The notes: generated from the letters alone by a model not told the origin. 55,522 nt of DNA from Chthonomonadaceae bacterium (GCA_025054835.1 JANWZQ010000092.1:1-55522), one strand, 5' to 3'; counted from the stretch's first letter, positions 43,023 to 52,143 are shown. Translations and numbers: made by a program.

Positions 43023-44477
43023 CTAATCACACCTCCCCTTCCGAACATCCTCCAGCAACTGCACACACGCCTCCACGAAAATCTCCCCGACGGAGGGCGC
43101 AAACGGAAACTGCTCCAGCAGGTAGGGCGCGACCTCTGCGGCGTAACCACGCCGCCGGTACTCCATGACGTCAGGCACATAGCCAATGTAGCCGTTGGCG
43201 TTGCCAATCATGCAGGTTACTTCGAACGGAGAGTGCCGCAGGATCTCCTGCCCCGGCCCCGTGTACAGCTGTGCCGGATGGGCCAGAAACGCGATGTCTC
43301 CTACCTGTATCACCTGCACCGGACACTGCATGGTCGTTGGCGCGGGAGGTGCCATATCGGCCTGCTGCAGACGTAGCAGGCGCGTCACGGAGTCGGCGGG
43401 TAGGTCCAGCACTGCGGCCAGTTCCTGCACACGCGGAGCGCGCCCGGTACGCCGGGCAATGTCGCCCTGCGCATCGCGCAACGTCTCCAGCAGGGGTTCC
43501 GGTTCTCCGGTCAGACGATAGAGCAGCCCATCGCAGGCTTCCGCCCAGAACCGGGCCGTCTGTCCTTCGGGAGAATCTGGATCTCGCTCCGCCAGAAGGG
43601 CCAGATTGTCCTTACGACGCTGGCGCAACACCTGCGGGTCCGGAGGCGCCAGAGGCAACGTGATGGATCGCTCAACGCAACGCAGGGGATGCAGGGATTC
43701 GAGCTCCCGACCGTTGCCCAGCGCGATCAACCCGGCGCCAGCCAGCATGCGTGCTGACCTCCGGACGCCAGTCAGGCCGGAGCGCGCGTGTACCGGCTCC
43801 AGATCCCCGAATGTACCGGGCAGACAGATCGCGAACTCATATTCGGGCAGGCTCTCCAGCATGTGCGCCGCGATGCCCGGAAAGTCCGTATGCACATCGG
43901 TGTCCTCGGGAGCCATACAGGATGGGCTGCAGTGGTACAGCAGGATCGCACATTTCTGATCAGAGTCGGTCTGCCAGATGTCCAGCGCAGTGACTGGTGT
44001 GTCGACGATGTCGAAGGGAAGTACCCGCCGGCGCGCCAGGCCGGCCAGATCCATGCTGCCGACAAGCACACGAGCCGGCTCCAGATCCTGTTCGGCTTCT
44101 GCCACGGCACTGGCAATGAGACGGGGAAGCAGGGCCACGTAGGATGCGTCCGGTTCTCCCAGACCATGCGTCCAGAATGTGGCCGGTGCAGAGTGCGTGC
44201 CCGTACAGGCGATCAGCACATGGCTGCCCGGAACGCGCGTCATCGCCTCGATCTGCTGACGGGCCTGCCGGACTACCTCCGCAGAGAGGCCCAGCAGATC
44301 ACAGGCGACCAAGGCCACCCGGGTGCCCCCCTGCGCCAGCACCAGCGCGCGCGCATAGAGGTTGCGCCGGATGACAGTGGCCCTGCGCTTCAGATAGTAG
44401 CCGTACCCACCCAGCTCCACGCCAAGCGGAGGCGTCAGTATCGAATAACCGGTTCCTGCCTGTAGCGTGCCTGCCAC
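43023..44477 (-). CDS. neutral ceramidase-like protein without the catalytic serine
   Basis: A 484-aa protein with the N-terminal fold of neutral/alkaline ceramidases (ILTPPLGVELGGYG; ACTGTHSAP near residue 91; PGIAAHMLESL). In true ceramidases a GDVSPN loop supplies the nucleophilic serine; here it reads GDLEPV (residues 224-229), so a standard ceramidase reaction is unlikely. A segment at residues 344-372 (RTGRAPRVQELAAVLDLPADSVTRLLR) resembles sigma-factor region 3. The N-terminus carries no signal peptide, and the protein appears cytoplasmic. It lies 17 bp after the thymidine kinase gene. Confidence 0.75.
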   Translation of the reverse strand: MAGTLQAGTGYSILTPPLGVELGGYGYYLKRRATVIRRNLYARALVLAQGGTRVALVACDLLGLSAEVVRQARQQIEAMTRVPGSHVLIACTGTHSAPATFWTHGLGEPDASYVALLPRLIASAVAEAEQDLEPARVLVGSMDLAGLARRRVLPFDIVDTPVTALDIWQTDSDQKCAILLYHCSPSCMAPEDTDVHTDFPGIAAHMLESLPEYEFAICLPGTFGDLEPVHARSGLTGVRRSARMLAGAGLIALGNGRELESLHPLRCVERSITLPLAPPDPQVLRQRRKDNLALLAERDPDSPEGQTARFWAEACDGLLYRLTGEPEPLLETLRDAQGDIARRTGRAPRVQELAAVLDLPADSVTRLLRLQQADMAPPAPTTMQCPVQVIQVGDIAFLAHPAQLYTGPGQEILRHSPFEVTCMIGNANGYIGYVPDVMEYRRRGYAAEVAPYLLEQFPFAPSVGEIFVEACVQLLEDVRKGRCD

Positions 44478-44494
44478 GTTTACGCGGGCTCCTG

Positions 44495-45232
44495 TCAGGA
44501 GACTTCGTTGCTGGTGAACATATCCAGCTGGGTGCTGTGCTGTGGCGCCACAGCCTCGCTGGCCGGGGCGCTCTGCCCGTTTCGCACTCCGGTTGTGCCC
44601 CCCCGGCTTCGGCGCGCTCCCCCGGCGACGGTTCCATCGTGCACGTCACGGGGCCGGTTGCGCACGACATGACACCGCCGGCAGCGCGCCTCATAGGCCT
44701 CTTCGGCCCCGATGAGAATGGTCGGCTCGTTCCAGTCGGCCGGACGCCCGTCCACCAGACGTTGCGTTCGACTCGCCTCCCGTCCGCAAACCTTGCAGAT
44801 GGCATGCAGTTTGAGCACGTGGTCGGCGATGGCCATCAGTGTAGGCATAAATCCGAACGGCATGCCCCGGAAGTCCTGGTCCAGACCGGCAACGATCACT
44901 TCCACACCCCGGTCGGCCAGACGTTGCAACAGGGATAGGATCGCCTCATCGAAGAACTGCACTTCTTCGATACCGACCACCTGTGTATCAGGCTCAATCA
45001 TTGCCTCCAGCATCCGCGCATTCGCCACTGCGAGGGCGTTGAAGCAGACGCCGTCGTGGGTACGGATCACGGTGGTCTCGCACCGCGTATCCAGAGCCGA
45101 TTTGAAGACCTGCACCTTCTTGCGCGCGTGCATAGCCCGGCGGACCAGGCGGATCAGCTCCTCGGTTTTACCGGAGAACATGCTGCCACAGATCACTGTG
45201 ATCGAGCCCACGGGTTCCCGGGATCTACGCAC
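44495..45232 (-). CDS. tdk: thymidine kinase (type II)
   Basis: Phosphorylates thymidine to dTMP in salvage, 245 aa. The P-loop is ITVICGSMFSGKTEELIR, followed by VVGIEEVQFFDEAI and VIVAGLDQDFRGMPFG. The zinc-binding cysteines appear as CKVCGREA and CRRCH. The C-terminal ~50 residues (GGARRSRGGTTGVRNGQ...) extend beyond the usual end and look disordered. The gene overlaps the alpha/beta hydrolase gene by 8 bp, so the two are probably translated from the same message. The assignment is certain. Confidence 0.95.
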   Translation of the reverse strand: MRRSREPVGSITVICGSMFSGKTEELIRLVRRAMHARKKVQVFKSALDTRCETTVIRTHDGVCFNALAVANARMLEAMIEPDTQVVGIEEVQFFDEAILSLLQRLADRGVEVIVAGLDQDFRGMPFGFMPTLMAIADHVLKLHAICKVCGREASRTQRLVDGRPADWNEPTILIGAEEAYEARCRRCHVVRNRPRDVHDGTVAGGARRSRGGTTGVRNGQSAPASEAVAPQHSTQLDMFTSNEVS

Positions 45233-46139
45233 GAAACGCCTCCTTGAAAAACCGGGTCAGCTCCTGCCGGTACGCCGGGTAGACAGCAGGATCTATCCAG
45301 GCGTGCCGGGAACGTGGCAACAGACGCAACAGCTTCGGAGGACGCGCCGCCCGGAAGAGTATGCGGGCATCCTCGGGATGCACTACCGGGTCCTCGGTAC
45401 CATGGGATAGAAACAGGGGGCGTGGGGCAATCCGCGCGACCTGATCCACAGGCGCGATCCGACGCGGGTGCTCGCCGAGCCACTGCTGCATCCAGAAGAC
45501 TGCGGGCGCACTGAATATACGCCCGATTGGACCGAGTATCATCCGCCCTCGTTGATGGATCGCACGCTCCAGAGTTGCGTAGGCCCCATGTGTGGCGACA
45601 GCAGCAATGCGTGCCTCCTGTGCGGCCGCCATGATCGCCACTGCGCCCCCCATGGAAAATCCGTACACTCCTATGGGATGTCCGGCCGTCTCCGGGCGTG
45701 AGGCCACAAAGTCCACTGCACCGAGCAGGTCCTGCACTTCCTGCAAGCCGATGGACGTGCGATTGCCCCCGCTCTCTCCCATAGCGCGAAAATCGAACAA
45801 CAGCGTGTGAAAACCCGCCTCACCGAACAACCGCGCCCACCCCAGCATTTCGGATCGATTGGCCGGGTAACCGTGACAGAGAATGATCGTTGCTGACGCT
45901 CCCGGACGCGCACAGAACCACCCGGAGAGGGGTATGCCGTCGCGTGCGAGGAAACACACGCTCTCGTAGCACCCGGTACTCAGATCGTCTGGCCGTGTTA
46001 CCGGGCGACGTGGCGGGTGCAGGGCCAGATAAGCACAGACCAGTGTGCACGTGGCCATGCTGACTGCAGTGACGGTCGCGCCCAGACCAGCCTGCCTGAT
46101 CAAACGCTGTCTGTTCGAGAACCTTTTCTGCGGCTTCAT
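45225..46139 (-). CDS. alpha/beta hydrolase with N-terminal anchor
   Basis: A 304-aa serine hydrolase. After a membrane helix (ATVTAVSMATCTLVCAYLAL), the core shows ILCHGYPANRSEML, nucleophile GFSMGGAV, acid DPVVHPEDA and histidine RSRHAW. This resembles the peptidase/acyl-peptide hydrolase-like S9 or DUF-type family with a broad substrate range. ATG 46139 is chosen because AGGGA precedes it and it overlaps the upstream stop (ATGA). It overlaps tdk by 8 bp. The natural substrate is unknown. Confidence 0.85.
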   Translation of the reverse strand: MKPQKRFSNRQRLIRQAGLGATVTAVSMATCTLVCAYLALHPPRRPVTRPDDLSTGCYESVCFLARDGIPLSGWFCARPGASATIILCHGYPANRSEMLGWARLFGEAGFHTLLFDFRAMGESGGNRTSIGLQEVQDLLGAVDFVASRPETAGHPIGVYGFSMGGAVAIMAAAQEARIAAVATHGAYATLERAIHQRGRMILGPIGRIFSAPAVFWMQQWLGEHPRRIAPVDQVARIAPRPLFLSHGTEDPVVHPEDARILFRAARPPKLLRLLPRSRHAWIDPAVYPAYRQELTRFFKEAFRA

Positions 46140-46666
46140 CCGTCCATCCCTGGAGTCCGATGCGCTGGATGCGCCGGCACGTCTCTGTTCTGGAGACACG
46201 AGTCGTGCAGCGCACCGGTAGTCAGGATGGACGCGGCAGGTCGCAGGAGGCACGTTACCTCGTTCTCCGGTCCATCGGGATTGGCCGGACGCAGGTAATA
46301 CGACGCCGGCTCCACATGGCCCACGGGACGGAGCAGGGCACGGTCATCGGCCCTCCCGGATACTTCCAGCGCGCGTAGCAGCTTCACAGCGCGATCGCCT
46401 TCTGCCAGCACCCCATTGCCAGAACGCAGGGGCAGGAGCGCTGCAGGCACGACGCCAGCGCGGACCATCTGATAGACGCGCAGGTCGGCAGCGCGACGCC
46501 GTGTCCCATCTGTGTACACAGCCGAGAGGACACAATCCTCATCCTGAATGGCCCCGACAGCAATCCACCGGAGAAACGCATTGAACTCCAGCAGGGTCAC
46601 CCTGCCATCCGCATGCAGGACAAACACGCCGGCCCCCCGTCTGGCCAGTGCCCAGTCGGTCTCCAT
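46136..46666 (-). CDS. hypothetical protein with a possible GYF-like N-domain
   Basis: A 176-aa protein. The N-terminus VFVLHADGRVTLLEFNAFLRWIAVGAIQDEDCVLSAVYTDGTRRRAADLRVYQMV resembles the GYF_2/DUF4339-type small domain (tryptophan in RWI, then DD and W/R-type pattern). The rest is hydrophobic and leucine-rich (GVVPAALLPLRSGNG). ATG 46666 follows GAGAGGAA by a short gap; the 3' end overlaps the hydrolase start. It starts 13 bp after the phosphopantetheinyl transferase gene. The function is unknown. Confidence 0.55.
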   Translation of the reverse strand: METDWALARRGAGVFVLHADGRVTLLEFNAFLRWIAVGAIQDEDCVLSAVYTDGTRRRAADLRVYQMVRAGVVPAALLPLRSGNGVLAEGDRAVKLLRALEVSGRADDRALLRPVGHVEPASYYLRPANPDGPENEVTCLLRPAASILTTGALHDSCLQNRDVPAHPAHRTPGMDG

Positions 46667-46679
46667 TTCCTCTCTGCAG

Positions 46680-47447
46680 TCACTCCCGGGATCGCCACAG
46701 CACAACTGCGCTGATCAGATATTCGCCGCAGACCGCCCAGTCCCCTGCGCATTCACCGCCCCGGAGTGCTTGCCGACGCGCTTCCGCCTCCGGTCCCAGT
46801 AACAAACGTACTTCCGGGCGCAATCGGGACACACCCAGAGCGCGTGGAGGCAGGGCCAGCGGGCGTGCCCCTCGCATTGCCAGACGCAGTCCGGTGCCCA
46901 GCGCTTTGGAAGCGGCCTCCATCAGGCTGAAGTGCGCTGCCACGCGCACGCGCAACGCTTCCTCATCCTCCCCGTGGGAAGCAGCCGTGAACGCCTGCCA
47001 CTCCTGCACCGACATGAAACGCGTTGCGAGCCGCCGCAGATAGTCCGCATCTTTGCCCGGACGCCGCAACCGGGGCAGGTAGACCAGATCTACCCCGACG
47101 CCGAGCAGTCCCGGTTCATAAGCAGCCAGCACGAGATGCAATGGACCATCATGCGTGTTGGACACATGCAGGTGCCGGGCGCAGAGTTGCCGGCTGGCCG
47201 CCCAGTCCGCGAGGCCACCCTGCCAGTCGATCGCAGGCTTGCCCAGTGCATCCCGTTGCCAGAGTAATTCCGCAGGATGCGCGGCGGCGGGGAAGTGCTG
47301 ATCCGCAAACAGACGTTGCAGGGCACGCAGTGCCGCGATCTTCTCTGTGTCACGCTCTGCAGTACGGGAGAAACGACCCGCCGGCAGCCCGACATGGCCA
47401 AAGGCATGGGCCACGGAGAGACGCATCAGCAACGTCTCGGGGAACAT
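46680..47447 (-). CDS. 4'-phosphopantetheinyl transferase (Sfp/AcpS-like)
   Basis: Transfers phosphopantetheine from CoA to acyl or peptidyl carrier proteins, 255 aa. The magnesium-binding LLGVGVDLV motif (GVD near residue 117) and the C-terminal FSLMEAASKALGTGLRLAMRG are present. In most relatives this last motif is W/FxxKEAxxKA; here the first lysine is methionine (FSLMEAASKA), while the glutamate and second lysine remain. The arrangement of two AcpS-like halves suits the Sfp group. No polyketide or peptide synthase is nearby. It sits 6 bp before the CRTAC1 gene's stop. Confidence 0.8.
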   Translation of the reverse strand: MFPETLLMRLSVAHAFGHVGLPAGRFSRTAERDTEKIAALRALQRLFADQHFPAAAHPAELLWQRDALGKPAIDWQGGLADWAASRQLCARHLHVSNTHDGPLHLVLAAYEPGLLGVGVDLVYLPRLRRPGKDADYLRRLATRFMSVQEWQAFTAASHGEDEEALRVRVAAHFSLMEAASKALGTGLRLAMRGARPLALPPRALGVSRLRPEVRLLLGPEAEARRQALRGGECAGDWAVCGEYLISAVVLWRSRE

Positions 47448-47453
47448 ATGCGC

Positions 47454-49187
47454 TCAGTTCCCTTCTGTTACCACAAGCGCGGTGTTACGTTGTGGCGGTG
47501 GCACCGGTTGCACCCTTCCCCCGGGCCAGCGGATCTCCACGCTATCCACCCTGAGTGCTCTCCCCAGGCCGAAGAGCAGTCGCCGGTCACTGGCTGCCAG
47601 GTAAGATCCCCCGCTGCGCACCTCCTGCGTTTGCGTGACACCCCCTGCAGTCACTCGCACGCGCGCGCCGATGGCGTTGCGATTGCTGGTTTTGCCCCGC
47701 AACGCCAGCCGGATCCACCCGTTTCCGGTGCGATTGTCGTTGCGCATCAGGGCAGGCCGCCCCCGGTTGGAGACAACCAGCACGTCCAGATCGCCGTCGT
47801 TATCGTAATCGCCGCAGGCCGCAGCCCTCCCCACACGTCGCACGGTGAGCGCCGGCCCGGAGAGCGCGCTCACGTCCATGAAACGCCCCTGCCCCAGATT
47901 GCGAAACAGCAGGCAGGGCTCTTCATAGGTGACACCCAGTTCGCGCCCCTCAATATCATCGTGGATGTGCCCGTTGGCGACAAAGATGTCCGGCCACCCA
48001 TCCAGATCGTAATCGAAAAAGAAGGCGCCGAACCCGAGATAGCGTTGCGACGGGACACCTACCCCGGCCTGCGCCGCCACGTCCAGAAACAGTCCGCTCC
48101 CCTCCGGAGCCCGCCGGTAGAGCGCGACCTGCTCACCGGCGAAGTTGGTGATCAGGATATCGAACTGCCCCCGGTTCAGCACGTCGGCTGCGTCGATGCC
48201 CATCCCGGCACGCGAAGTGCCCTGATCCGAGAGGGCGATCCCGGCTTCCATGCCGATGTCCAGAAACGTGCCATCGCCCTGATTGTGGAACAGAAAGTTG
48301 GGCTCCGTGTCGTTGGCAACGAAGATATCGGGCCAGTTGTCGCCGTCGTAGTCCACGACAACAACCCCGAGCGACTTGCCCGTTCTGAGCACCCCGCTCT
48401 TCGCCGACACGTCTGTGAAGCGGTTGCCATCGTTGCGATAGAGCCGGCAGGGTTCACCGTTGTAGGCCTGTGGGCGGGCATAGGATTTGTGAACACCGTC
48501 AATGGTGTACGGCAGGTCGGTCTCCGGGGTCCAGCGCACATAGTGGCAGACGAACAGGTCGAGATCGCCATCCCGGTCGAAGTCCACCCATGCGGCTGAG
48601 GTCGACCACCCGCGGTCGTTCAGACGGAACCGTTCCGTAACATCGACAAACCGGCGCCCGCCCCGGCCATCGGACACATTGCGGAACAAACGGCTCCTGC
48701 CCACCGCGGTAATGAACAGGTCATCCCAGCCATCATTGTCAAAGTCGCCCACGGCCAGTCCCATGCCGTACAGCGACACGCTCAACCCGGCCCGCGCGGT
48801 CACATCCTCGAACGTCCCATCACGACGATTGCGATAGAGGGCCAGCGTAGGACGCCGGGCACCCGGGGGAGCGTGCCCCGGCCAGTAGTCTCCATTGATC
48901 AGAAGGATATCGAGCCAGCCATCGGCATCGTAGTCCAGAAATCCGCCTCCTCCCCCCATGGTTTCTGGCAACCACTTTTCTCCGAATGCGCCATTGACGT
49001 ACTGGAAGCGGATCCCGGCCTGCTCGGTCACGTCCACAAAGGTCACAGCAGGTACAGGGGGCAGAGTCCGATCGTGCGCCGGCGTTGCTCCCCTCGGCAT
49101 TGCGCATCCGGACAGCAGCACGCAGAGCGTCAGCATTCCCGGGAGCACGATCCTGTACTGCTTGATATTCTGCCGTGACGGGCTCAT
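47454..49187 (-). CDS. CRTAC1/UnbV family lipoprotein with FG-GAP/VCBS repeats
   Basis: A 577-aa extracytoplasmic protein. The signal peptide ends in a lipobox (VLLSGC, Cys near residue 30). Several FG-GAP/VCBS-like repeats follow, recognisable by D(Y/F)D.DGW.D(I/L)F patterns such as FLDYDADGWLDILLIN and DFDRDGDLDLFVCHYV. The C-terminal ASPIC/UnbV domain is seen as GNGWIRLALRGKTSNRNAIGARVRVTAGGVTQTQEVRSGGSYLAASDRRLLFGLG. Such proteins often bind calcium and are surface-exposed. ATG 49187 is the start of the lipoprotein signal; the SD is weak. The gene follows an FAD oxidoreductase by 14 bp. Confidence 0.85.
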   Translation of the reverse strand: MSPSRQNIKQYRIVLPGMLTLCVLLSGCAMPRGATPAHDRTLPPVPAVTFVDVTEQAGIRFQYVNGAFGEKWLPETMGGGGGFLDYDADGWLDILLINGDYWPGHAPPGARRPTLALYRNRRDGTFEDVTARAGLSVSLYGMGLAVGDFDNDGWDDLFITAVGRSRLFRNVSDGRGGRRFVDVTERFRLNDRGWSTSAAWVDFDRDGDLDLFVCHYVRWTPETDLPYTIDGVHKSYARPQAYNGEPCRLYRNDGNRFTDVSAKSGVLRTGKSLGVVVVDYDGDNWPDIFVANDTEPNFLFHNQGDGTFLDIGMEAGIALSDQGTSRAGMGIDAADVLNRGQFDILITNFAGEQVALYRRAPEGSGLFLDVAAQAGVGVPSQRYLGFGAFFFDYDLDGWPDIFVANGHIHDDIEGRELGVTYEEPCLLFRNLGQGRFMDVSALSGPALTVRRVGRAAACGDYDNDGDLDVLVVSNRGRPALMRNDNRTGNGWIRLALRGKTSNRNAIGARVRVTAGGVTQTQEVRSGGSYLAASDRRLLFGLGRALRVDSVEIRWPGGRVQPVPPPQRNTALVVTEGN

Positions 49188-49201
49188 CGGTTCAGCGCGA
49201 T

Positions 49202-50467
49202 CTACGCCATGGCCCGTTGCGCCGCGACCCGGCCCGCTGTGAGCGCGCCGTGCAGGGAGCTGGACTGCGTGATCTCTCCCGCGAGGATGAGACCGGGGAT
49301 ACCTGTGTCTGCATCGGGCAATTGTTCCCAGATGCCTGCTGGTTGCGCAAACTGCGCCCACGGGATACGATAGATGCGCAGCAGGCGCCACGTGTCGGGC
49401 CGCGCTTCCGGAAAGGAGAGAAGTAGATCCGTCGTAATCCGTCGCACGATCTCCTCGTCTGGCAGATCCGTCTGTCCGAGCAGGGTCACGGACAGCAGGT
49501 GCTGCCCCGGTGGCGCGTAGGAGGGAGCAACGTTGGACATCATGACCGCATGGTTGATGTACTGCGCCTCCGGGAAGAGTACCAGCAATTTGCCTGTGTC
49601 GAGGGGCTCTGGCAGGGCAAAGTAGGCTGTGGTAGAGGTACGCCAGTGCACGGGGAACTCGCGGCCCATCAATCGGGCGGCCACGTCGGCCTGAGTGGCC
49701 AGTACCACTCTGTCGGCGATGATCTCGGTACCATCCTGCAGCCGGATACCGGTGATACGCTCTCCCTGCCAGAGCAACGCCTCCACCGGACTGTTCAGAT
49801 GCAACGTCCCCGGAGCCAGGCTGTCAGCGAGCTGTTGTCCGAGTGCCCCCATGCCCGCCTCCGGCACTGCGGTGTCTCCTTCGGACAGCATCTTGAACAC
49901 AAAGGCGAACATACGCACGCTCGTTTCCAGCTGACGCTCGAGGAAGATCCCCCCGAAGAAAGGACGAACGATCTGGTCCAGAAACATCCCGGAGAAGCCA
50001 GATTTCTGCAGGTACGCGCCCAGGGTCTGATCTTCCATTGTGAAGATCTCTGGCACTGTGCGCTTTCCAATGGTCATGGCCAGCTGAAACGCGCGCAACT
50101 TGTCGGACACGCTCATGAGAGGCGACATAGCGGCAGCCAGCAGGTGTGCGGGAGCGCGCCGGGGGTCGACCAGCATGTGCTTTTCGCTCGCACGGCATAT
50201 GATCGCGCCGGGTGTAAATGCCTGCAGGCGCAACGCGTCAAGATCCATCTCTTCGCGGATTGCGGGGTAGGCGGTGAACAACACCTGAAAGCCACGATCG
50301 AGCAGAAAGCCCTCCCATGTGTCGGTGCGCACCCGCCCACCAACGCCGTCACTGGCCTCGTAAATATGCGCTTCTACTCCGGCACGCTGCAGTGTGCGTG
50401 CGCAGCACAGGCCCGAAAGGCCGGCTCCAACAACGATCACCTGCTTGCTCTGTACCATATGCACCAC
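49202..50467 (-). CDS. FAD-dependent amine-oxidase-like dehydrogenase
   Basis: A 421-aa flavoprotein of the protoporphyrinogen oxidase/phytoene desaturase/amine oxidase superfamily. The dinucleotide-binding motif VIVVGAGLSGLCCARTLQRAGVEAHIYEASDGVGGRVRTD is intact, and the C-terminal FAD motif is GLILAGEITQSSSLHGALTAGRVAA. The middle (DRVVLATQADVAARLM) is typical of these oxidases. The substrate cannot be deduced: carotenoid or porphyrin precursors are possible, but no other pathway gene is near. The GTG at 50467 or ATG 50458 could start translation. Confidence 0.8.
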   Translation of the reverse strand: MVHMVQSKQVIVVGAGLSGLCCARTLQRAGVEAHIYEASDGVGGRVRTDTWEGFLLDRGFQVLFTAYPAIREEMDLDALRLQAFTPGAIICRASEKHMLVDPRRAPAHLLAAAMSPLMSVSDKLRAFQLAMTIGKRTVPEIFTMEDQTLGAYLQKSGFSGMFLDQIVRPFFGGIFLERQLETSVRMFAFVFKMLSEGDTAVPEAGMGALGQQLADSLAPGTLHLNSPVEALLWQGERITGIRLQDGTEIIADRVVLATQADVAARLMGREFPVHWRTSTTAYFALPEPLDTGKLLVLFPEAQYINHAVMMSNVAPSYAPPGQHLLSVTLLGQTDLPDEEIVRRITTDLLLSFPEARPDTWRLLRIYRIPWAQFAQPAGIWEQLPDADTGIPGLILAGEITQSSSLHGALTAGRVAAQRAMA

Positions 50468-50495
50468 CCCGGAATGCGGCAGGAACTGCGAGCCG

Positions 50496-51776
50496 TTATT
50501 TACGCCCTTTGCCGGCGGGTGACCAATCGCCCTGTGCGTTGTCGCCTTTCAGCTCTGCGGTCAGGTTGATCGGGTTCGACCCATCGTAGTTGACCACCCA
50601 CAGGTCGCGCTTACCATCGGGTTTGACCAGTTCGTAGAGCAGTCGCGTCCCATCGGGCGACCATCGCGGTCTCTGCGGGCGGCCCTGCGATGTGGATGGG
50701 ATCAGGTATGGAACCTGGTCCGCTTCCGCCGGGGTGCGTACACTGCTGGGTCGATCGACATCGATCAACGTGATGCCACGCAGCTCGCGCACTCCCTCGC
50801 TCTTGAACCGCCATCCTTCGAACGCGATCCGCTTACCGTCGGGCGACCATGCGATGTTTTTGGGAAGCAGCGTGTACCCGAAGCAGAGCAGGATCGGGGA
50901 TACTTCCGGTTTGTTTCCCCTGGTGAAGTCGTAAAGATAGATCCCGCTGAGCAGGGTTGGCTTGCCCGCCACTCTGGTCTCGACCTCGGTGAAGGAGCAG
51001 GCGATGCGCAACCTGTCTGGATCCCACGCCATGCTGACCTCTTTACCTGTAGCCAGGATCGGGGCGCGATCGCCATCGGGTAGCACCACCCTGCCCACCT
51101 GTGATCCGGGGATCAGATCGCCCATGTTGGGCGGGTTGTCCTCCACGCTCAGCGACTGTACGCCGGCGATTGCTCTGCCATCATGCGAGAAGAGCGCGTT
51201 CAGGAAGGGCCCCTGCAGTTCCATGGTCATGGCCAGCGCGTTCGGGTCCTCCATGGGTGCATTGCCGGCGCGCGGCGGGGGCAGGACCTGCAGAACGTCC
51301 GCGCCATTAAGAAGTACTGTCTTGATAGCACCCTGTGTAACGAAGGCCACACGTCGCCCATCCGGGCTGGCAGCAGGCGCGAATTTGTTGCCTGTGCCGT
51401 ACGTCAGCTGCTTGGTCTCGCCGTTACCCAGGATGTAGATCTGCGAGACCCTCCCATCGATCTTGTTAGACGCGTAGAGGATCGCCTTGCCATCGGCTGT
51501 CCATGTTGGGTCCTGCTTGTTGGAACGATCCTCATCGGCGGTGAGCTTGCGCAGGTCGGAACCATCGGCGCGTATGGAGTAGAGGCTGAGATTGCCATCA
51601 GCACCCTGATGCACGAAAACGATGTGGTTGGTGGTATCGAAATTGATATCGCCAACGGCACCAATGCGTCCGTAGGCTGCTCGCCAGTAGAAGAAGCCGA
51701 TCAGCACCATGACCAGCGCCAGAAAGAGCAGGAGTCGGGCCTGGCGCCGTTGTCTCTCGCGGTACCACCAGTCCAT
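50496..51776 (-). CDS. TolB-like WD40/PD40 beta-propeller protein
   Basis: A 426-aa protein. A single membrane helix near the N-terminus (ARLLLFLALVMVLIGFFYW) is followed by several TolB/PD40-like repeats, e.g. DPTWTADGKAILYASNKIDG, FAPAASPDGRRVAFVTQG, IAWSPDGKRIAFEGW and PRWSPDGTRLLYE. It probably faces the periplasm as a beta-propeller that binds proteins or ligands. The frame extends about 50 codons upstream; ATG 51776 (MDWWYRERQRR) is preferred because it directly precedes the membrane helix, although it lacks a clear SD. No Tol-Pal partner genes are adjacent. Confidence 0.75.
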   Translation of the reverse strand: MDWWYRERQRRQARLLLFLALVMVLIGFFYWRAAYGRIGAVGDINFDTTNHIVFVHQGADGNLSLYSIRADGSDLRKLTADEDRSNKQDPTWTADGKAILYASNKIDGRVSQIYILGNGETKQLTYGTGNKFAPAASPDGRRVAFVTQGAIKTVLLNGADVLQVLPPPRAGNAPMEDPNALAMTMELQGPFLNALFSHDGRAIAGVQSLSVEDNPPNMGDLIPGSQVGRVVLPDGDRAPILATGKEVSMAWDPDRLRIACSFTEVETRVAGKPTLLSGIYLYDFTRGNKPEVSPILLCFGYTLLPKNIAWSPDGKRIAFEGWRFKSEGVRELRGITLIDVDRPSSVRTPAEADQVPYLIPSTSQGRPQRPRWSPDGTRLLYELVKPDGKRDLWVVNYDGSNPINLTAELKGDNAQGDWSPAGKGRK

Positions 51777-51922
51777 ATTGGTCGAGTCGGTCTGTATACT
51801 TGACACAGGCGTCACTCCATGAGGCACGACATGTTGCAGCAGTTCCTTTTGAGTTACGCGCGGGCTATCCGGGGGCGTTCCGAGGATGGCAGCACCCCGC
51901 TTCCTTTTTGCCCGTCGCACCA

Positions 51923-51951
51923 TTGACAAACTGCTGGAGGCGTGCTATATT
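51923..51951 (+). promoter_or_regulatory. strong promoter of the tRNA pair
   Basis: TTGACA (51923-51928) and TATATT (51946-51951) with exactly 17 bases between, a near-consensus housekeeping promoter. The start point would be near 51958, about 16 bases before tRNA-Val. Confidence 0.85.
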
Positions 51952-51973
51952 ATTCTACACCCATCGCGCCAAC

Positions 51974-52045
51974 GGGCGAATAGCTCAGCGGTAGAGCGCT
52001 TCGTTTACACCGAAGATGTCCGGGGTTCGAATCCCTGTTCGCCCA
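51974..52045 (+). tRNA. tRNA-Val (anticodon TAC)
   Basis: A complete cloverleaf of 72 bases: acceptor GGGCGAA with TTCGCCC, D arm GCTC-GAGC, anticodon stem CTTCG/CGAAG enclosing TTTACAC with anticodon TAC, and T loop TTCGAAT. The discriminator base is A. CCA is not encoded, so a CCA-adding enzyme is needed. Confidence 0.97.
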
Positions 52046-52143
52046 TGCGAACCATCAGAAAGCGCTCTGAAAGGCGTCGGGTGCGCAGGCACAACAGAAA
52101 TCGGGGATACAAGTTCACCGGTTCTGTTGCCTGTGTTGCAAGT

